Notes: a model not told the origin generated them from the letters alone. Positions 1 to 8,485 are shown, counted from the stretch's first letter. The stretch: 45,425 nt of DNA from an uncultured Oscillospiraceae bacterium (GCA_900543795.1 UQSH01000009.1:1-45425), one strand, 5' to 3'. Program-made: numbers and translations.

Positions 1-1354
1 TGCCGAATTCGTAATTACATTCATACTGCTTATCTCCGAGCTCTACCATTCCGGGAGTTATAAGAATTTTAACATCGGGGAAAAGCGCAAGAGTGTTCAG
101 CGCTGCCTTGCAGCCTGCGGGGTTTGAATTATAAGCATCGTCAATAATAGCATTTGCGCCTCTGCGTGAAAGCTGAAGCCTGTGAGGAGGAGAGGTTAAT
201 TTGCGAAGATAAATTCTTATATCATCCTCCGAAAGTCCGAGGCTGAGGCAAACCGAAATAACACCTAAAATATTAGTTACATTATGCTCGCCGATAAGCG
301 GCGTTTGAAGCCTTTCAAGCCTTTGACCTCGGCAGAAAACGGAAAAGGTTGTTCCCCTTTGCGAAACGCTTATATCATAGGCGTATGCTTCATTATCGGA
401 ATTAAGGCCGTAGGTGTGGCACTTACCGTCGCCGAGAGAAGCAAGCTTATTTGAGATATTTTCGTTATCTCCGTTAAGAAACATATTTTCCTTGTTTTCA
501 ACGGCGTCATAAAGCTCAAACTTTGTTTTAACGATATTATCAATCGTTTTAAAGCTTTCAAGATGCTGTTCGCCGATTGAGGTTATAATGCCGTAATCGG
601 GAAAAACGATATCGCATATTTCCTTAATATCATTAACATTTCTTGCGCCCATCTCGCAAACGAAAATTTCGTGGGTTGGGCGAAGCTGCTCGCGAATTGT
701 TTTAACAACTCCCATAGGAGTGTTGAAGCTTTCGGGGGTCATTAAAACATTATATTTTGCTTTAAGAACTGTTGAAAGATAATATTTAACGCTTGTTTTG
801 CCGTAGCTTCCCGTTATACCTATAACTTTAAGGTCGGGGCAGGCTTTAAGCATTTTTTTTGCATCATTAATATAATGCTGACGGATTGCTTTTTCAACAG
901 GTGCATTTACCGCATTTCCCGCAAGCACCGCAAACGGCATAAGCGCAAGCACAATGCACACTCCGAAAAGAGATGCATCCTTTCCGAGAAATGTTAATCC
1001 GAGCAAAACGGCAACCATAACGGCGGTTGAAGCAAGAAGCCTTTTAACTCTTGCAGTATAAACAAGCGGCTTTTTTGCATTTTTAAGAGGCCTTCCTGCA
1101 ATTGCATTAAGAATTGCAACAACATAAAAGGCAATATATGCGCCGACTGAATTTGTAAAGGCTCCGACAACGGCAAGCACAAGTGCAAGAATATTCGGAA
1201 TAAACCTTCTCCAATTTGTTTTTATCCATTTGAGCTGAACCTTGCTTTTATATGAGTTAAGCTGAAATATATGGGTTGATTTTAAAGCCGTTAAGGTGCC
1301 CGATGCAAAGCAGGCAACAACGGCAATTATATGCAAAGCGATTGTTAAAGTCAT
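1..1354 (-). CDS. murF: MurF-like Mur ligase with N-terminal membrane segments (3' end cut by window)
   Basis: Reads on the minus strand from an ATG at 1354 and runs off the window, giving about 451 codons. The ATP-binding loop GITGSYGKTS lies near residues 179-188, followed by the Mur-ligase-like stretch EMGARN and a region matching the central and C-terminal ligase domains (TSIGEQHLESF, IDDAYNSNP). This fits the UDP-MurNAc-tripeptide:D-Ala-D-Ala ligase (MurF) family, which adds D-Ala-D-Ala to the peptidoglycan precursor in the cytoplasm. Unlike E. coli MurF, about 150 residues with roughly four hydrophobic segments precede the ATP loop, so the protein is probably membrane-tethered. AGGGG lies 6-7 nt before the ATG. 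It starts 14 nt after the stop of the upstream hydrolase gene, so the two look cotranscribed. The substrate is inferred from family resemblance only. Confidence 0.8.
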   Translation of the reverse strand, partial: MTLTIALHIIAVVACFASGTLTALKSTHIFQLNSYKSKVQLKWIKTNWRRFIPNILALVLAVVGAFTNSVGAYIAFYVVAILNAIAGRPLKNAKKPLVYTARVKRLLASTAVMVAVLLGLTFLGKDASLFGVCIVLALMPFAVLAGNAVNAPVEKAIRQHYINDAKKMLKACPDLKVIGITGSYGKTSVKYYLSTVLKAKYNVLMTPESFNTPMGVVKTIREQLRPTHEIFVCEMGARNVNDIKEICDIVFPDYGIITSIGEQHLESFKTIDNIVKTKFELYDAVENKENMFLNGDNENISNKLASLGDGKCHTYGLNSDNEAYAYDISVSQRGTTFSVFCRGQRLERLQTPLIGEHNVTNILGVISVCLSLGLSEDDIRIYLRKLTSPPHRLQLSRRGANAIIDDAYNSNPAGCKAALNTLALFPDVKILITPGMVELGDKQYECNYEFG

Positions 1355-1368
1355 TTTATACCCCTAAA

Positions 1369-2148
1369 CTATATTTTTAAAAACGATTTTATAATATTTG
1401 CAAACACAACAGGCTGCTCCAAAAACGAATAGTGCCCTGCATTCTTTATTTCTGCAAGGCCAACATCGGTGCCCGCCGAGGATATTTCCTTTTCAAATAT
1501 ATGTGCGTCTGCAATGGGAGTTGCAGTATCGTTTGTTCCCCAAATAAGAAGTGTTTGGCATTTAATATTTTTCATTAAATAAACAAGGTCTTCATTAACC
1601 GTTTTAACAAGAACTCCCCTCATACGCTCTGAGGCACTTGCGTAATCGGCAGAGGAAAATTTCTTTTTAAGCGCTTCAAGAGCATCGGGAAAAAGCTTTC
1701 TTATGGGATAAAGACTGAGAATTTTTTTGCCGATTTTATATATTTTTGTTCTCATTTTCTGCTTTTTTGAGCGAACAGGCATAACGCCTGCACTGTCAAC
1801 AAACACAATCTTTTTCATTTTAAAGGGAAGCCCTTCGATCTCCGTTAATTTAAGAATTACTCTTCCGCCGAAGGAATGGCCGAGAAGAATAACCTCCTCA
1901 CAACCAAAGCTTTTTATGAAATCTGCGGTAAAGCGTGCATAATCGGAAACATCCCAAACCGCAGGAGGCTCCGCCGTTTGACCGAATCCCGGAAAATCAA
2001 AGGAAACAACGGTGTATTTTTGCGAAATAACATCCGCAACAGAAGAAAACAGACCGAGATTTGAGCCCCAGCCGTGAAGCAGAAAAACAAAATCCCCCTG
2101 CCCTTTTATTTCATAATTGACATCAATACCGTTTATCTCCTTAAACAA
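1369..2148 (-). CDS. Alpha/beta-hydrolase fold protein
   Basis: A 259-residue protein with the complete alpha/beta-hydrolase signature: the oxyanion-region HGWGSN near residue 25, the nucleophile elbow GHSFGG near residues 91-96 (Ser catalytic), an acid in WGTNDTATP near 205, and the catalytic His in NAGHYSFLEQP near 240. There is no signal peptide, so it is probably cytoplasmic. The substrate cannot be told from the sequence; esterase, lipase-like and C-C hydrolase activities are all possible. Translation begins at TTG, supported by a GGGAGGG ribosome binding site about 7 nt upstream; no ATG is placed better. It ends 14 nt before the MurF-like gene, so the two probably form one transcript. 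Confidence 0.85.
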   Translation of the reverse strand: MFKEINGIDVNYEIKGQGDFVFLLHGWGSNLGLFSSVADVISQKYTVVSFDFPGFGQTAEPPAVWDVSDYARFTADFIKSFGCEEVILLGHSFGGRVILKLTEIEGLPFKMKKIVFVDSAGVMPVRSKKQKMRTKIYKIGKKILSLYPIRKLFPDALEALKKKFSSADYASASERMRGVLVKTVNEDLVYLMKNIKCQTLLIWGTNDTATPIADAHIFEKEISSAGTDVGLAEIKNAGHYSFLEQPVVFANIIKSFLKI

Positions 2149-2357
2149 GCAAGCACCCTCCCGAATAATTCACTATTAAAAAACAAAACTAAATAATGGT
2201 GTTTTGAAAAAATTAATTGCTGAATTTTATATAATATTTTATCACATTAATATAATATGTGCAATAATTAATTATAATTTAAAATACAAGGATTATCAAA
2301 GTTTATTTATTTGAAACGGTATTTTTTGATAAAAGCTGAATAAAAATGTCTAAATTA

Positions 2358-2385
2358 TTGACAATTACACACATTATATTATAAA
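2358..2385 (+). promoter_or_regulatory. Sigma-A type promoter for the NSS symporter gene
   Basis: TTGACA at 2358-2363 and TATAAA at 2380-2385 are 16 nt apart, about 37 nt upstream of the symporter start codon. Read by eye. Confidence 0.6.
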
Positions 2386-2421
2386 ATAGTATTTCAAATA
2401 CTATGAAGGGATTATTCAATT

Positions 2422-3786
2422 ATGAGCTCAAACAATAAAATCAGAAGCAGCTTTTCAGGAAGCTTAGGCTTTGTGCTTGCGGCGGCAGGCTCTGCGGTTG
2501 GCTTGGGAAATCTTTGGCGCTTTCCATACCTTGCCGCAAAATACGGCGGAGGAATTTTTCTGCTTGTTTATATTATTTTAGCCGTTACCTTCGGCTTTAC
2601 GCTGATGATAACAGAAATTGCGATAGGCAGAAAAACAAGATTAAGCCCAATGGAAGCCTTCGGCAGCCTGAACAAAAGGTGGAATTGGCTCGGAAAGCTT
2701 GCAACGCTTGTTCCCGTGCTTATTCTTCCGTATTATTGCGTTATCGGCGGTTGGGGTACCAAATCCGCCGCAACGATGACAATCGGCAAGGTTTCCGAAT
2801 CGGCAGGAGACGATTATTTTACAGGATTTATCTCTCAAACGGGAGAGCCGTTAATTTGGTTTCTTGTTTTCGTAACGATAACGGCAATTGTTATTTTTCT
2901 CGGAGTCAGCAAGGGAATTGAAAAATTCAGCAAAATTCTTATGCCCGCTCTTTTGGCTTTAACCGTTGTGCTGACCGTTTTTGTTTTAACTCGTGAGGGC
3001 GCAGGTGCAGGAGTTGCATATTATCTTAAACCCGATTTGAGCAAGCTGAGCATAAAAACAATTCTTGCCGCATTGGGTCAGCTTTTCTTCTCTATGTCGC
3101 TTGCAATGGGAATTATGGTTACCTACGGCTCTTATGTTAAGGCAGAGGACCATATTGAAAAATCAACAAGACAAATTGAAACATTTGATACGCTGATTGC
3201 ATTTCTTGCAGGGCTTATGATTATTCCCGCAGTTTTCGCCTATTCCGGCGGCGACGAGGCGGCGCTCGGCAAGGGCCCAAGCCTTATGTTTATCACGCTT
3301 CCCAAGGTTTTCAACGAAATGAAGCTTGGCTCGGTTGTTGGTGCGGCGTTTTTCCTGCTTGTGCTTTTTGCGGCGCTCACAAGCTCCGTTTCCGTTATGG
3401 AGGCAATCGTTGCAGGAATAGACGACAGGTTCAAAACCGGCAGAAAAAAGGCAACCTTGATTTGTTATTTTTATGCTGTTGCGATAGGCGTTCTCTGCTC
3501 TCTCGGCTTCGGTGCATTAAGCAATGTAACGATATTCAATTTAAGTATTCTTGATTTTCTTGATTTTGTTTCAAACAGTGTTCTTATGCCGATTGTGGGT
3601 ATGATGACCTGCATACTTGTTGGATTTGTTTTGAAGCCCGACTTTATTATAAGCGAGGTTGAGCTTAACGGACCGTTTAAGATGAAAAGATTTTATGCCG
3701 TTATGGTTAAATGGATTGCTCCGATTTGCATTTTTGCAATTCTTATAAGCTCCGTTCTTGAAACACTCGGCGTTATTTCATACTGA
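2422..3786 (+). CDS. Sodium-dependent transporter, neurotransmitter:sodium symporter (NSS/SNF) family
   Basis: A 454-residue polytopic membrane protein. Residues 8-45 carry the family hallmark of TM1 and the following loop, including AAAGSAVGLGNLWRFPYLA with the unwound-helix Gly residues and the NLWRFPY motif. About 11-12 hydrophobic segments follow, the usual number for bacterial NSS proteins. The family couples Na+ influx to uptake of an amino acid or a related amine; this sequence does not reveal the substrate. ATG 2422 follows GAAGGGA and a good promoter, and the gene ends at a strong terminator, so it is monocistronic. Confidence 0.93.
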   Translation: MSSNNKIRSSFSGSLGFVLAAAGSAVGLGNLWRFPYLAAKYGGGIFLLVYIILAVTFGFTLMITEIAIGRKTRLSPMEAFGSLNKRWNWLGKLATLVPVLILPYYCVIGGWGTKSAATMTIGKVSESAGDDYFTGFISQTGEPLIWFLVFVTITAIVIFLGVSKGIEKFSKILMPALLALTVVLTVFVLTREGAGAGVAYYLKPDLSKLSIKTILAALGQLFFSMSLAMGIMVTYGSYVKAEDHIEKSTRQIETFDTLIAFLAGLMIIPAVFAYSGGDEAALGKGPSLMFITLPKVFNEMKLGSVVGAAFFLLVLFAALTSSVSVMEAIVAGIDDRFKTGRKKATLICYFYAVAIGVLCSLGFGALSNVTIFNLSILDFLDFVSNSVLMPIVGMMTCILVGFVLKPDFIISEVELNGPFKMKRFYAVMVKWIAPICIFAILISSVLETLGVISY

Positions 3787-3800
3787 CGCAAAAGTCTAAA

Positions 3801-3838
3801 ACGCCCCCGAGGAATAATTCCTTGGGGGCGTAATTTTA
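3801..3838. terminator. Bidirectional intrinsic terminator
   Basis: Arms ACGCCCCCGAGG (3801-3812) and CCTTGGGGGCGT (3820-3831) pair with one G-U. T-rich tails flank the stem on both strands, so it can end both the NSS gene (+) and the uxaC-kdgK-eda-PspC operon (-). Confidence 0.85.
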
Positions 3839-3858
3839 TGCCGCTATGTAAAGGCTGA

Positions 3859-4089
3859 TTACTTTACATTCTCATAATCAACATTTTGATAGTCCTGAGG
3901 CTCATCAGGTCCCTCAGGCATAACCAATGCGCAAATGATATAGGCAATAAAGCCTGTTCCCCCACAGAAGAACAAAAGCGCCCATAAAAGACGGATAATT
4001 GTTACATCAACATTCAAATATTTTGCAAATCCGCTGCACACACCTGCTATTTTTTTATCGGTTGGATCCTTGCATAATTTTTTATTCAT
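3859..4089 (-). CDS. PspC domain protein (small membrane protein)
   Basis: A 76-residue protein that is essentially one PspC domain: KKIAGVCSGFAKYLNVDVT (residues 12-30) followed by a hydrophobic hairpin with GGTGFIAYIICALVMPE. PspC proteins sit in the inner membrane and take part in envelope stress responses in proteobacteria; in Clostridia such stand-alone PspC proteins are common and mostly uncharacterised. The ATG follows AAGGAAG. It lies 57 nt downstream of eda in the same direction with no terminator between, so it may be carried on the hexuronate transcript. A direct metabolic link is not suggested by the sequence. Confidence 0.88.
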   Translation of the reverse strand: MNKKLCKDPTDKKIAGVCSGFAKYLNVDVTIIRLLWALLFFCGGTGFIAYIICALVMPEGPDEPQDYQNVDYENVK

Positions 4090-4146
4090 AGCTTCAAACT
4101 TCCTTTCATCAAAAAATATATTTGAGCAAAATTACCTAACCGGGAC

Positions 4147-4803
4147 TTATTTTGCCATTTCGGCTCTTGCTTCCTTAATGCGCTGAACGAAAAGCTTACC
4201 CGTTTCGGTAATCTTATCATAATCGCCGGTTTTTGCACCTGCAATAAGCGATGAGCCTGCGCCGCAGGCAATTGCACCCGCCTTTATCCAATCCTTAACA
4301 TTATCAACATCAACACCGCCCGACGGCATCATAACCGCATTAGGAATAGGGCCGTGAATATCCTTAATGAAGGCAGGGCCTGCAATATCGCCGGGGAACA
4401 CTTTAAGCACATCTGCACCGCATTCCATTGCGGCAACCGCCTCTGTGGGAGTATAAATTCCCGGCATAGAGGGAACTCCGTATCTGTTGCAGCATTTAAC
4501 TGTTTCGGGATCAAAATAAGGAGAAACGATATATTCGGCACCTGCAAGAATTGCAATTCTTGCCGTTGCGGCATCCATAACCGTTCCTGCGCCGATAATA
4601 ATTTCGCCGCTGTTATATTTTTCCTTCATAGCTTCAATAAGCTTATCTGCATGCGGAACCGTAAATGTTAATTCGATTGCCGCAACGCCGCCTGCAATGC
4701 AAGCGTCTGTTATTTTTTCTGCCTGCTCAATTGATGTTGCACGAACAACAGCAACAATTCCAACCTCTTGGATTTTAGCAAGCGTTTCGATTTTATTTGC
4801 CAT
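4147..4803 (-). CDS. eda: KDPG/KHG aldolase
   Basis: A 218-residue class I aldolase of the KDPG/4-hydroxy-2-oxoglutarate family. It splits 2-keto-3-deoxy-6-phosphogluconate into pyruvate and glyceraldehyde-3-phosphate, the last step of hexuronate breakdown. Visible signatures are VAVVRATS, the catalytic-Glu stretch AIELTFTVP, GAGTVMDAATA, VSPYFDPETV, and the Schiff-base Lys in LKVFPGD; MPSGGV binds phosphate. Length is normal for the family. It lies 24 nt after kdgK in the uxaC-kdgK-eda operon, with an AGGAGGAT-type ribosome binding site in front. A second, longer aldolase of the same family lies at 43601-44560. Confidence 0.95.
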   Translation of the reverse strand: MANKIETLAKIQEVGIVAVVRATSIEQAEKITDACIAGGVAAIELTFTVPHADKLIEAMKEKYNSGEIIIGAGTVMDAATARIAILAGAEYIVSPYFDPETVKCCNRYGVPSMPGIYTPTEAVAAMECGADVLKVFPGDIAGPAFIKDIHGPIPNAVMMPSGGVDVDNVKDWIKAGAIACGAGSSLIAGAKTGDYDKITETGKLFVQRIKEARAEMAK

Positions 4804-4827
4804 TAGATTATCCTCCTGTTATTATTT

Positions 4828-5925
4828 TTATCTTTGAACTCTTGCAGAGCCGCCGTTTACCTTGCTTTCAACCTCTTTAAGAGAAGCCATTGAGGTGTCG
4901 CCGGGTGTTGTCATTGCAAGAGCACCGTGAACAACGCCGTAGTTTACCGCCTTTTGTGCGTCCTCGTATGTCATAAGACCGTAAATTAATCCCGAGGCAA
5001 AGCTGTCGCCTCCGCCAACACGGTCCATAATTTCGAGAGCCGGGAATTCAATTGAATTATAAACCTTACCGTCTGCATAGCAGATAGCCTTCCAATCGTT
5101 TACGGTTGCGGTTTTAACTGTGCGAAGAGTTGTTGCAATAACCTTGAAATTAGGATAAGCTTTGCAAACCTCTCCGAGCATTTTTACATAGCCGTCAAGA
5201 TTAAGCTCTTTAAGCTGAGCGTCATTTCCCTCAATTTCAAAGCCGAGGCAGGCTGTAAAATCCTCCTCGTTGCCTATCATAACATCAATATATTTTGCAA
5301 TTTCCTTATTAACCTCCTGCGCCTTTGCCTGACCGCCGATGTCGTTCCAAAGCGACGGACGGTAATTCAAATCGTAGGAAACAATTGTGCCGTACTTTTT
5401 AGCGGCTTTAACCGCTTCAATTGCAACCTGAGCCGTATTTTCGGAGAGAGCGGCAAAGATACCGCCTGTGTGAAGCCAGCGAACGCCGAGAGTTCCGAAA
5501 ATATAATCCCAATCGAAATCTCCTGGCTTAACCTGACTGATAGCTGTGTTGCCCCTATCCGATGTGCCGACTGCGCCTCGGATACCGAAGCCTCTTTCCG
5601 TGAAATTAAGACCGTTTCTTGTTGTTCTGCCTATGCCGTCATATTTAACCCATTTGATAAGAGATGTGTCCACCCCGCCTTGAAGCACCAAATCCTCAAG
5701 CAGATAGCCAACCTCGTTTTCGGCAAAGGCGGTTGCAACTGCCGTTTTCATTCCGAAGCAACGGCGCAAGCCTCTTGCAACATTATATTCTCCGCCGCCT
5801 TCCCAAGCTCTGAATGTGCGAGCGGTTTTAATTCTGCCCTCGCCGGGATCAAGACGAAGCATAATTTCGCCGAGCGAAATTTCATCAAACATACATTCTT
5901 CCTTCGGTCTTAAATTAAGATTCAT
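4828..5925 (-). CDS. kdgK: 2-keto-3-deoxygluconate kinase, PfkB family
   Basis: A 365-residue PfkB/ribokinase-fold sugar kinase. GEIMLRLDPG near residue 19 and WEGGGEYNVARGL (about residues 41-53) form the sugar-binding N-terminal part; DRVGGGDSFASGL near 308-320 is the second PfkB signature, with the catalytic Asp and the anion hole. The context (uxaC 14 nt upstream, eda 24 nt downstream) identifies the substrate as KDG, phosphorylated with ATP to KDPG. The first ATG at 5925 is preceded by AAAGGAGA, so the slightly extended N-terminus is accepted. At 365 residues it is somewhat longer than many KDG kinases. Confidence 0.93.
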   Translation of the reverse strand: MNLNLRPKEECMFDEISLGEIMLRLDPGEGRIKTARTFRAWEGGGEYNVARGLRRCFGMKTAVATAFAENEVGYLLEDLVLQGGVDTSLIKWVKYDGIGRTTRNGLNFTERGFGIRGAVGTSDRGNTAISQVKPGDFDWDYIFGTLGVRWLHTGGIFAALSENTAQVAIEAVKAAKKYGTIVSYDLNYRPSLWNDIGGQAKAQEVNKEIAKYIDVMIGNEEDFTACLGFEIEGNDAQLKELNLDGYVKMLGEVCKAYPNFKVIATTLRTVKTATVNDWKAICYADGKVYNSIEFPALEIMDRVGGGDSFASGLIYGLMTYEDAQKAVNYGVVHGALAMTTPGDTSMASLKEVESKVNGGSARVQR

Positions 5926-5939
5926 AAAAATTCTCTCCT

Positions 5940-7340
5940 TTAAAAATTAAAATACTTCATTGCATTGTTATATGAAATGCCCTGAACTATCTCTTTAAGC
6001 ATTTCCTCATCGTTTGCATACCATCCCTGTTCAACCCATCTGCCGATAAGCGAGCACATTATTCTTCGGAAATATTCGTGCCTGCCGTAAGAGGTAAAGG
6101 AGCGGGAATCTGTTTCCATACCGATAAATTTACCGAGTATGCCGAGATTTCCGAGCGCCTTCATTTGATCGGTCATACCGTCCATTGTGTCAAGGAACCA
6201 CCAAGCAGGGCCGAACTGAATTTTTGATTCAGCCTCATCACTTTGGAAATTTCCGAGCATTGTTGCAAGAACGATATTATCTTTATTATTAAGATTGAAC
6301 AAAACTGTTTTTGGGAGCCTTTTTTGCGAATTAAGAGCATCAAGAAAACGGCTTAATCCCTTTGCGATATTCTCATCTCCAACGGAATCAAAGCCTATAT
6401 CGGCACCCTTTTCGGCAAACATAAGCGAATTATTGTTTCTCATAGCGCCGATATGAATTTCCATTGCCCAGCCGAGCTCACAATATTTTTTACCAAGCTC
6501 AAGCATAACAGCGGTTTTATATTTATCCTCTTCCTGCCTGCTGACATTTTCGCCGCTTAACACACGGCTGAAAACACCTTCAAGCTCCTCGGGAGAAGCC
6601 TTTTCAAACGGAACATAATCAAATGACTGGTCGGAAACTCGGCAGCCTGCTTCATCAAAATAATCGGCTCTGCAAAGAAGCGCATTAACCATATCCCGAT
6701 AGCTCTTTATTTCAACACCGCAGGCCTGCGAAAGCAGGGAAACATATTCGGTAAAGCCCTGCGCATTAATGTTGAGCGCCTTATCGGGACGAAAGCTCGG
6801 AAGCACCTTGCAGTCAAAATTATTATTTTCTTTAAGAAGCCTATGATATTTCAAATTATCAGCGGGGTCATCGGTTGTGCAAACAACCTTAACATTTGAT
6901 TTGGTTATTAGGCTTTGCGGTCTGAAATCGCCGCTTGCTATTGCATTATTAGCACGCTCATAAATATCGTCTGCCGTTTTGGCACACAAAGGAGTGTCTA
7001 TTCCGAAATAGCGTTGAAGCTCAATATGCGCCCAATGATAAAGCGGATTTCCGATTGCATATTGAAGCGCATAGGCGAATTTTTCAAACTTTTCCTTTGG
7101 GCTTTTATCTCCCGTGCAATATTCCTCTGAAACACCGCAGGAGCGCATTGCTCGCCACTTATAATGATCGCCCGAAAGCCAAAGCTCCGAAATATCCGAC
7201 GGGGCTTTATTTTCATAAATTTCCTTTGGACTTAAATGGCAATGATAATCGCAAATCGGCATATTTTCACAATATTCGTGAAAAAGCTTTTTTGCTGTTT
7301 CGGTATCAAGCAAAAAGTCCTTATCCATAAACCTTTCCAT
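5940..7340 (-). CDS. uxaC: Glucuronate (uronate) isomerase
   Basis: A 466-residue member of the uronate isomerase family in the amidohydrolase superfamily; it converts D-glucuronate to D-fructuronate (and galacturonate to tagaturonate). The N-terminal metal-site motif CDYHCHL lies near residue 30; further family blocks are STDDP-like TTDDPADNLKYH, LPSFRPDKA, GWAMEIHIGAMRNNN and GMETDSRSFTSYGRHEYFRR. The start at 7340 is chosen because GGAG lies 8 nt before this ATG; a TTG two codons earlier has worse spacing. It is first in the uxaC-kdgK-eda operon, directly behind a sigma-A-like promoter at 7375-7403. The next two enzymes of the pathway are at 41.5-43.4 kb. Confidence 0.95.
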   Translation of the reverse strand: MERFMDKDFLLDTETAKKLFHEYCENMPICDYHCHLSPKEIYENKAPSDISELWLSGDHYKWRAMRSCGVSEEYCTGDKSPKEKFEKFAYALQYAIGNPLYHWAHIELQRYFGIDTPLCAKTADDIYERANNAIASGDFRPQSLITKSNVKVVCTTDDPADNLKYHRLLKENNNFDCKVLPSFRPDKALNINAQGFTEYVSLLSQACGVEIKSYRDMVNALLCRADYFDEAGCRVSDQSFDYVPFEKASPEELEGVFSRVLSGENVSRQEEDKYKTAVMLELGKKYCELGWAMEIHIGAMRNNNSLMFAEKGADIGFDSVGDENIAKGLSRFLDALNSQKRLPKTVLFNLNNKDNIVLATMLGNFQSDEAESKIQFGPAWWFLDTMDGMTDQMKALGNLGILGKFIGMETDSRSFTSYGRHEYFRRIMCSLIGRWVEQGWYANDEEMLKEIVQGISYNNAMKYFNF

Positions 7341-7374
7341 CTGCAAATCTCCGAAATATATATTTTACGCTTAC

Positions 7375-7403
7375 ATTATATAATGATATATTTCTATTTT
7401 CAA
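7375..7403 (-). promoter_or_regulatory. Promoter of the uxaC-kdgK-eda operon
   Basis: On the minus strand TTGAAA (7403-7398) and TATAAT (7380-7375) are 17 nt apart. The -10 lies in a perfect 12-bp palindrome CATTATATAATG (7374-7385), which could be a regulator site. Confidence 0.6.
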
Positions 7404-7433
7404 GATTTGTTTTATGATTTAATAATTATTTTA

Positions 7434-7462
7434 TTGAATATTATTATTATTGCTGATATAAT
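7434..7462 (+). promoter_or_regulatory. Promoter of the LOG-family gene
   Basis: TTGAAT (7434-7439) and TATAAT (7457-7462) with a 17-nt spacer, 38 nt before the GTG start. It is divergent from the uxaC promoter. Confidence 0.55.
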
Positions 7463-7500
7463 AATTAAATAAACAAACAAATTGCGAAGGGATTGATTTT

Positions 7501-8103
7501 GTGAATATATGTATATTCGGCGCGTCAAGCGACATTATAGATGAAAAATATTCAAAAGCCGCTTATGACCTATCAGCCGAAATGGCGAAAAAAGGACACG
7601 GCCTTGTTTTCGGCGGAGGCGGATGCGGAGTTATGGGTGCCTGCGCAAAGGGCTTTTTTGACAACAAAGGATATATCCTCGGCGTTGCCCCGGAATTTAT
7701 GAAGGAATATAATGTTTTTTTCAAAGGCTGCACCGATTTTAAGCTCACAAAAACAATGGCAGAGCGCAAAACCTTTATGGAGGACAATGCAGACGCATTT
7801 GTTGTTGCGCCCGGAGGAATAGGAACCTTTGAGGAGTTTTTTGAGGTTTACACCTTAAAGCAGCTTGGACGCCACAGCAAGCCGATTGCCGTTTTCAATC
7901 CGTTTGGATTTTACGATAAAATGCTTGAAGCGCTTAAATACACCGTTGATGAAAAATTTATGAAAGACGCTTCGCTTGAGCTTATCAGCGTTTTCAGCAG
8001 CAGCGCAGACCTCATTAATTATCTTGAAGGCTATGAGGGCGAAGGCGTTGATGTTATGGGCTTAAAATATGCATTTTTAGGCGATGAAAAAAGCGAAAAA
8101 TAA
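7501..8103 (+). CDS. LOG-family Rossmann protein (TIGR00730 type)
   Basis: A 200-residue member of the LOG (lysine decarboxylase-like) family. MNICIFGASS opens a Rossmann fold, GLVFGGGGCGVMGA follows, and the diagnostic PGGIGTFEEFFE motif lies near residues 101-112. Characterised LOG proteins release adenine-type bases from nucleoside 5'-monophosphates (cytokinin-type phosphoribohydrolase), but many bacterial members have no proven substrate. Translation starts at GTG 7501 with AAGGGA upstream. The gene stands alone between a promoter and an intrinsic terminator. Confidence 0.88.
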   Translation: MNICIFGASSDIIDEKYSKAAYDLSAEMAKKGHGLVFGGGGCGVMGACAKGFFDNKGYILGVAPEFMKEYNVFFKGCTDFKLTKTMAERKTFMEDNADAFVVAPGGIGTFEEFFEVYTLKQLGRHSKPIAVFNPFGFYDKMLEALKYTVDEKFMKDASLELISVFSSSADLINYLEGYEGEGVDVMGLKYAFLGDEKSEK

Positions 8104-8124
8104 ACTTATAAAACATAAAAAAAA

Positions 8125-8155
8125 GAACGCTTCGGATTTCTTTCCGAAGCGTTTT
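8125..8155. terminator. Terminator hairpin, copy 1 of a 31-bp direct repeat
   Basis: Arms AACGCTTCGG (8126-8135) and CCGAAGCGTT (8144-8153) with an 8-nt loop. T-rich sequence lies on both sides, so it can stop the LOG gene (+) and read-through from the DUF2207 side (-). The same 31 bases recur at 8440-8470. Confidence 0.8.
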
Positions 8156-8322
8156 CAGCGTGTAGAAAAAGTCCAAATACAAATTTCTACACGCTGGCAG
8201 ACTTTGAGAAATGGAGCTGAATTTCGCTTTCTTGCGAGCGGGAGCTGTACGATGGTACCGCCCCCGAGCAAAAAGCGAAAAGTGCCCAAAAGCGGATTGG
8301 ATTCGATGTCCAATCCGCTTTT
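8156..8322. other. Three consecutive long stem-loops in an intergenic gap (structured RNA or repeat element?)
   Basis: Loop A has perfect 13-bp arms, CAGCGTGTAGAAA (8156-8168) and TTTCTACACGCTG (8184-8196). Loop B is an imperfect stem of about 20 bp between 8222-8242 and 8259-8280 with an inner GTAC/GTAC pair. Loop C has perfect 14-bp arms, AAAAGCGGATTGGA (8288-8301) and TCCAATCCGCTTTT (8309-8322). No convincing coding frame spans them: the open stretch on the plus strand has no good start and no codon pattern. Loop C resembles a terminator. A further small hairpin (AGACAGG/CCTGTCT) lies around 8358-8378. Function unknown. Confidence 0.55.
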
Positions 8323-8439
8323 AAAATATTATATTATATTGATATAGTTTTTATCACAGACAGGGGCAAGTCCTGTCTCTACGCAATATTTGAACCGTAT
8401 AATATTTGGGCACGGTTCAGACCACTTTATCGACAGTCT

Positions 8440-8470
8440 GAACGCTTCGGATTTCTTTCCGAAGCGTTTT
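8440..8470. repeat. Terminator hairpin, copy 2 of the 31-bp direct repeat
   Basis: Identical to 8125-8155. It lies just downstream of the DUF2207 stop codon (8486, minus strand). The two copies bracket the stem-loop region. Confidence 0.75.
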
Positions 8471-8485
8471 GTTGTTTTATCGGGC

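Noticed and set aside
370..1188. Short minus-strand ORFs in the first 1.2 kb
   Set aside because: They are in the wrong frame of the MurF-like gene, which is open from 1354 to the window edge.
8084..8347. Plus-strand ORF over the stem-loop island
   Set aside because: It overlaps the LOG gene end and then translates terminators and palindromes; no codon pattern.
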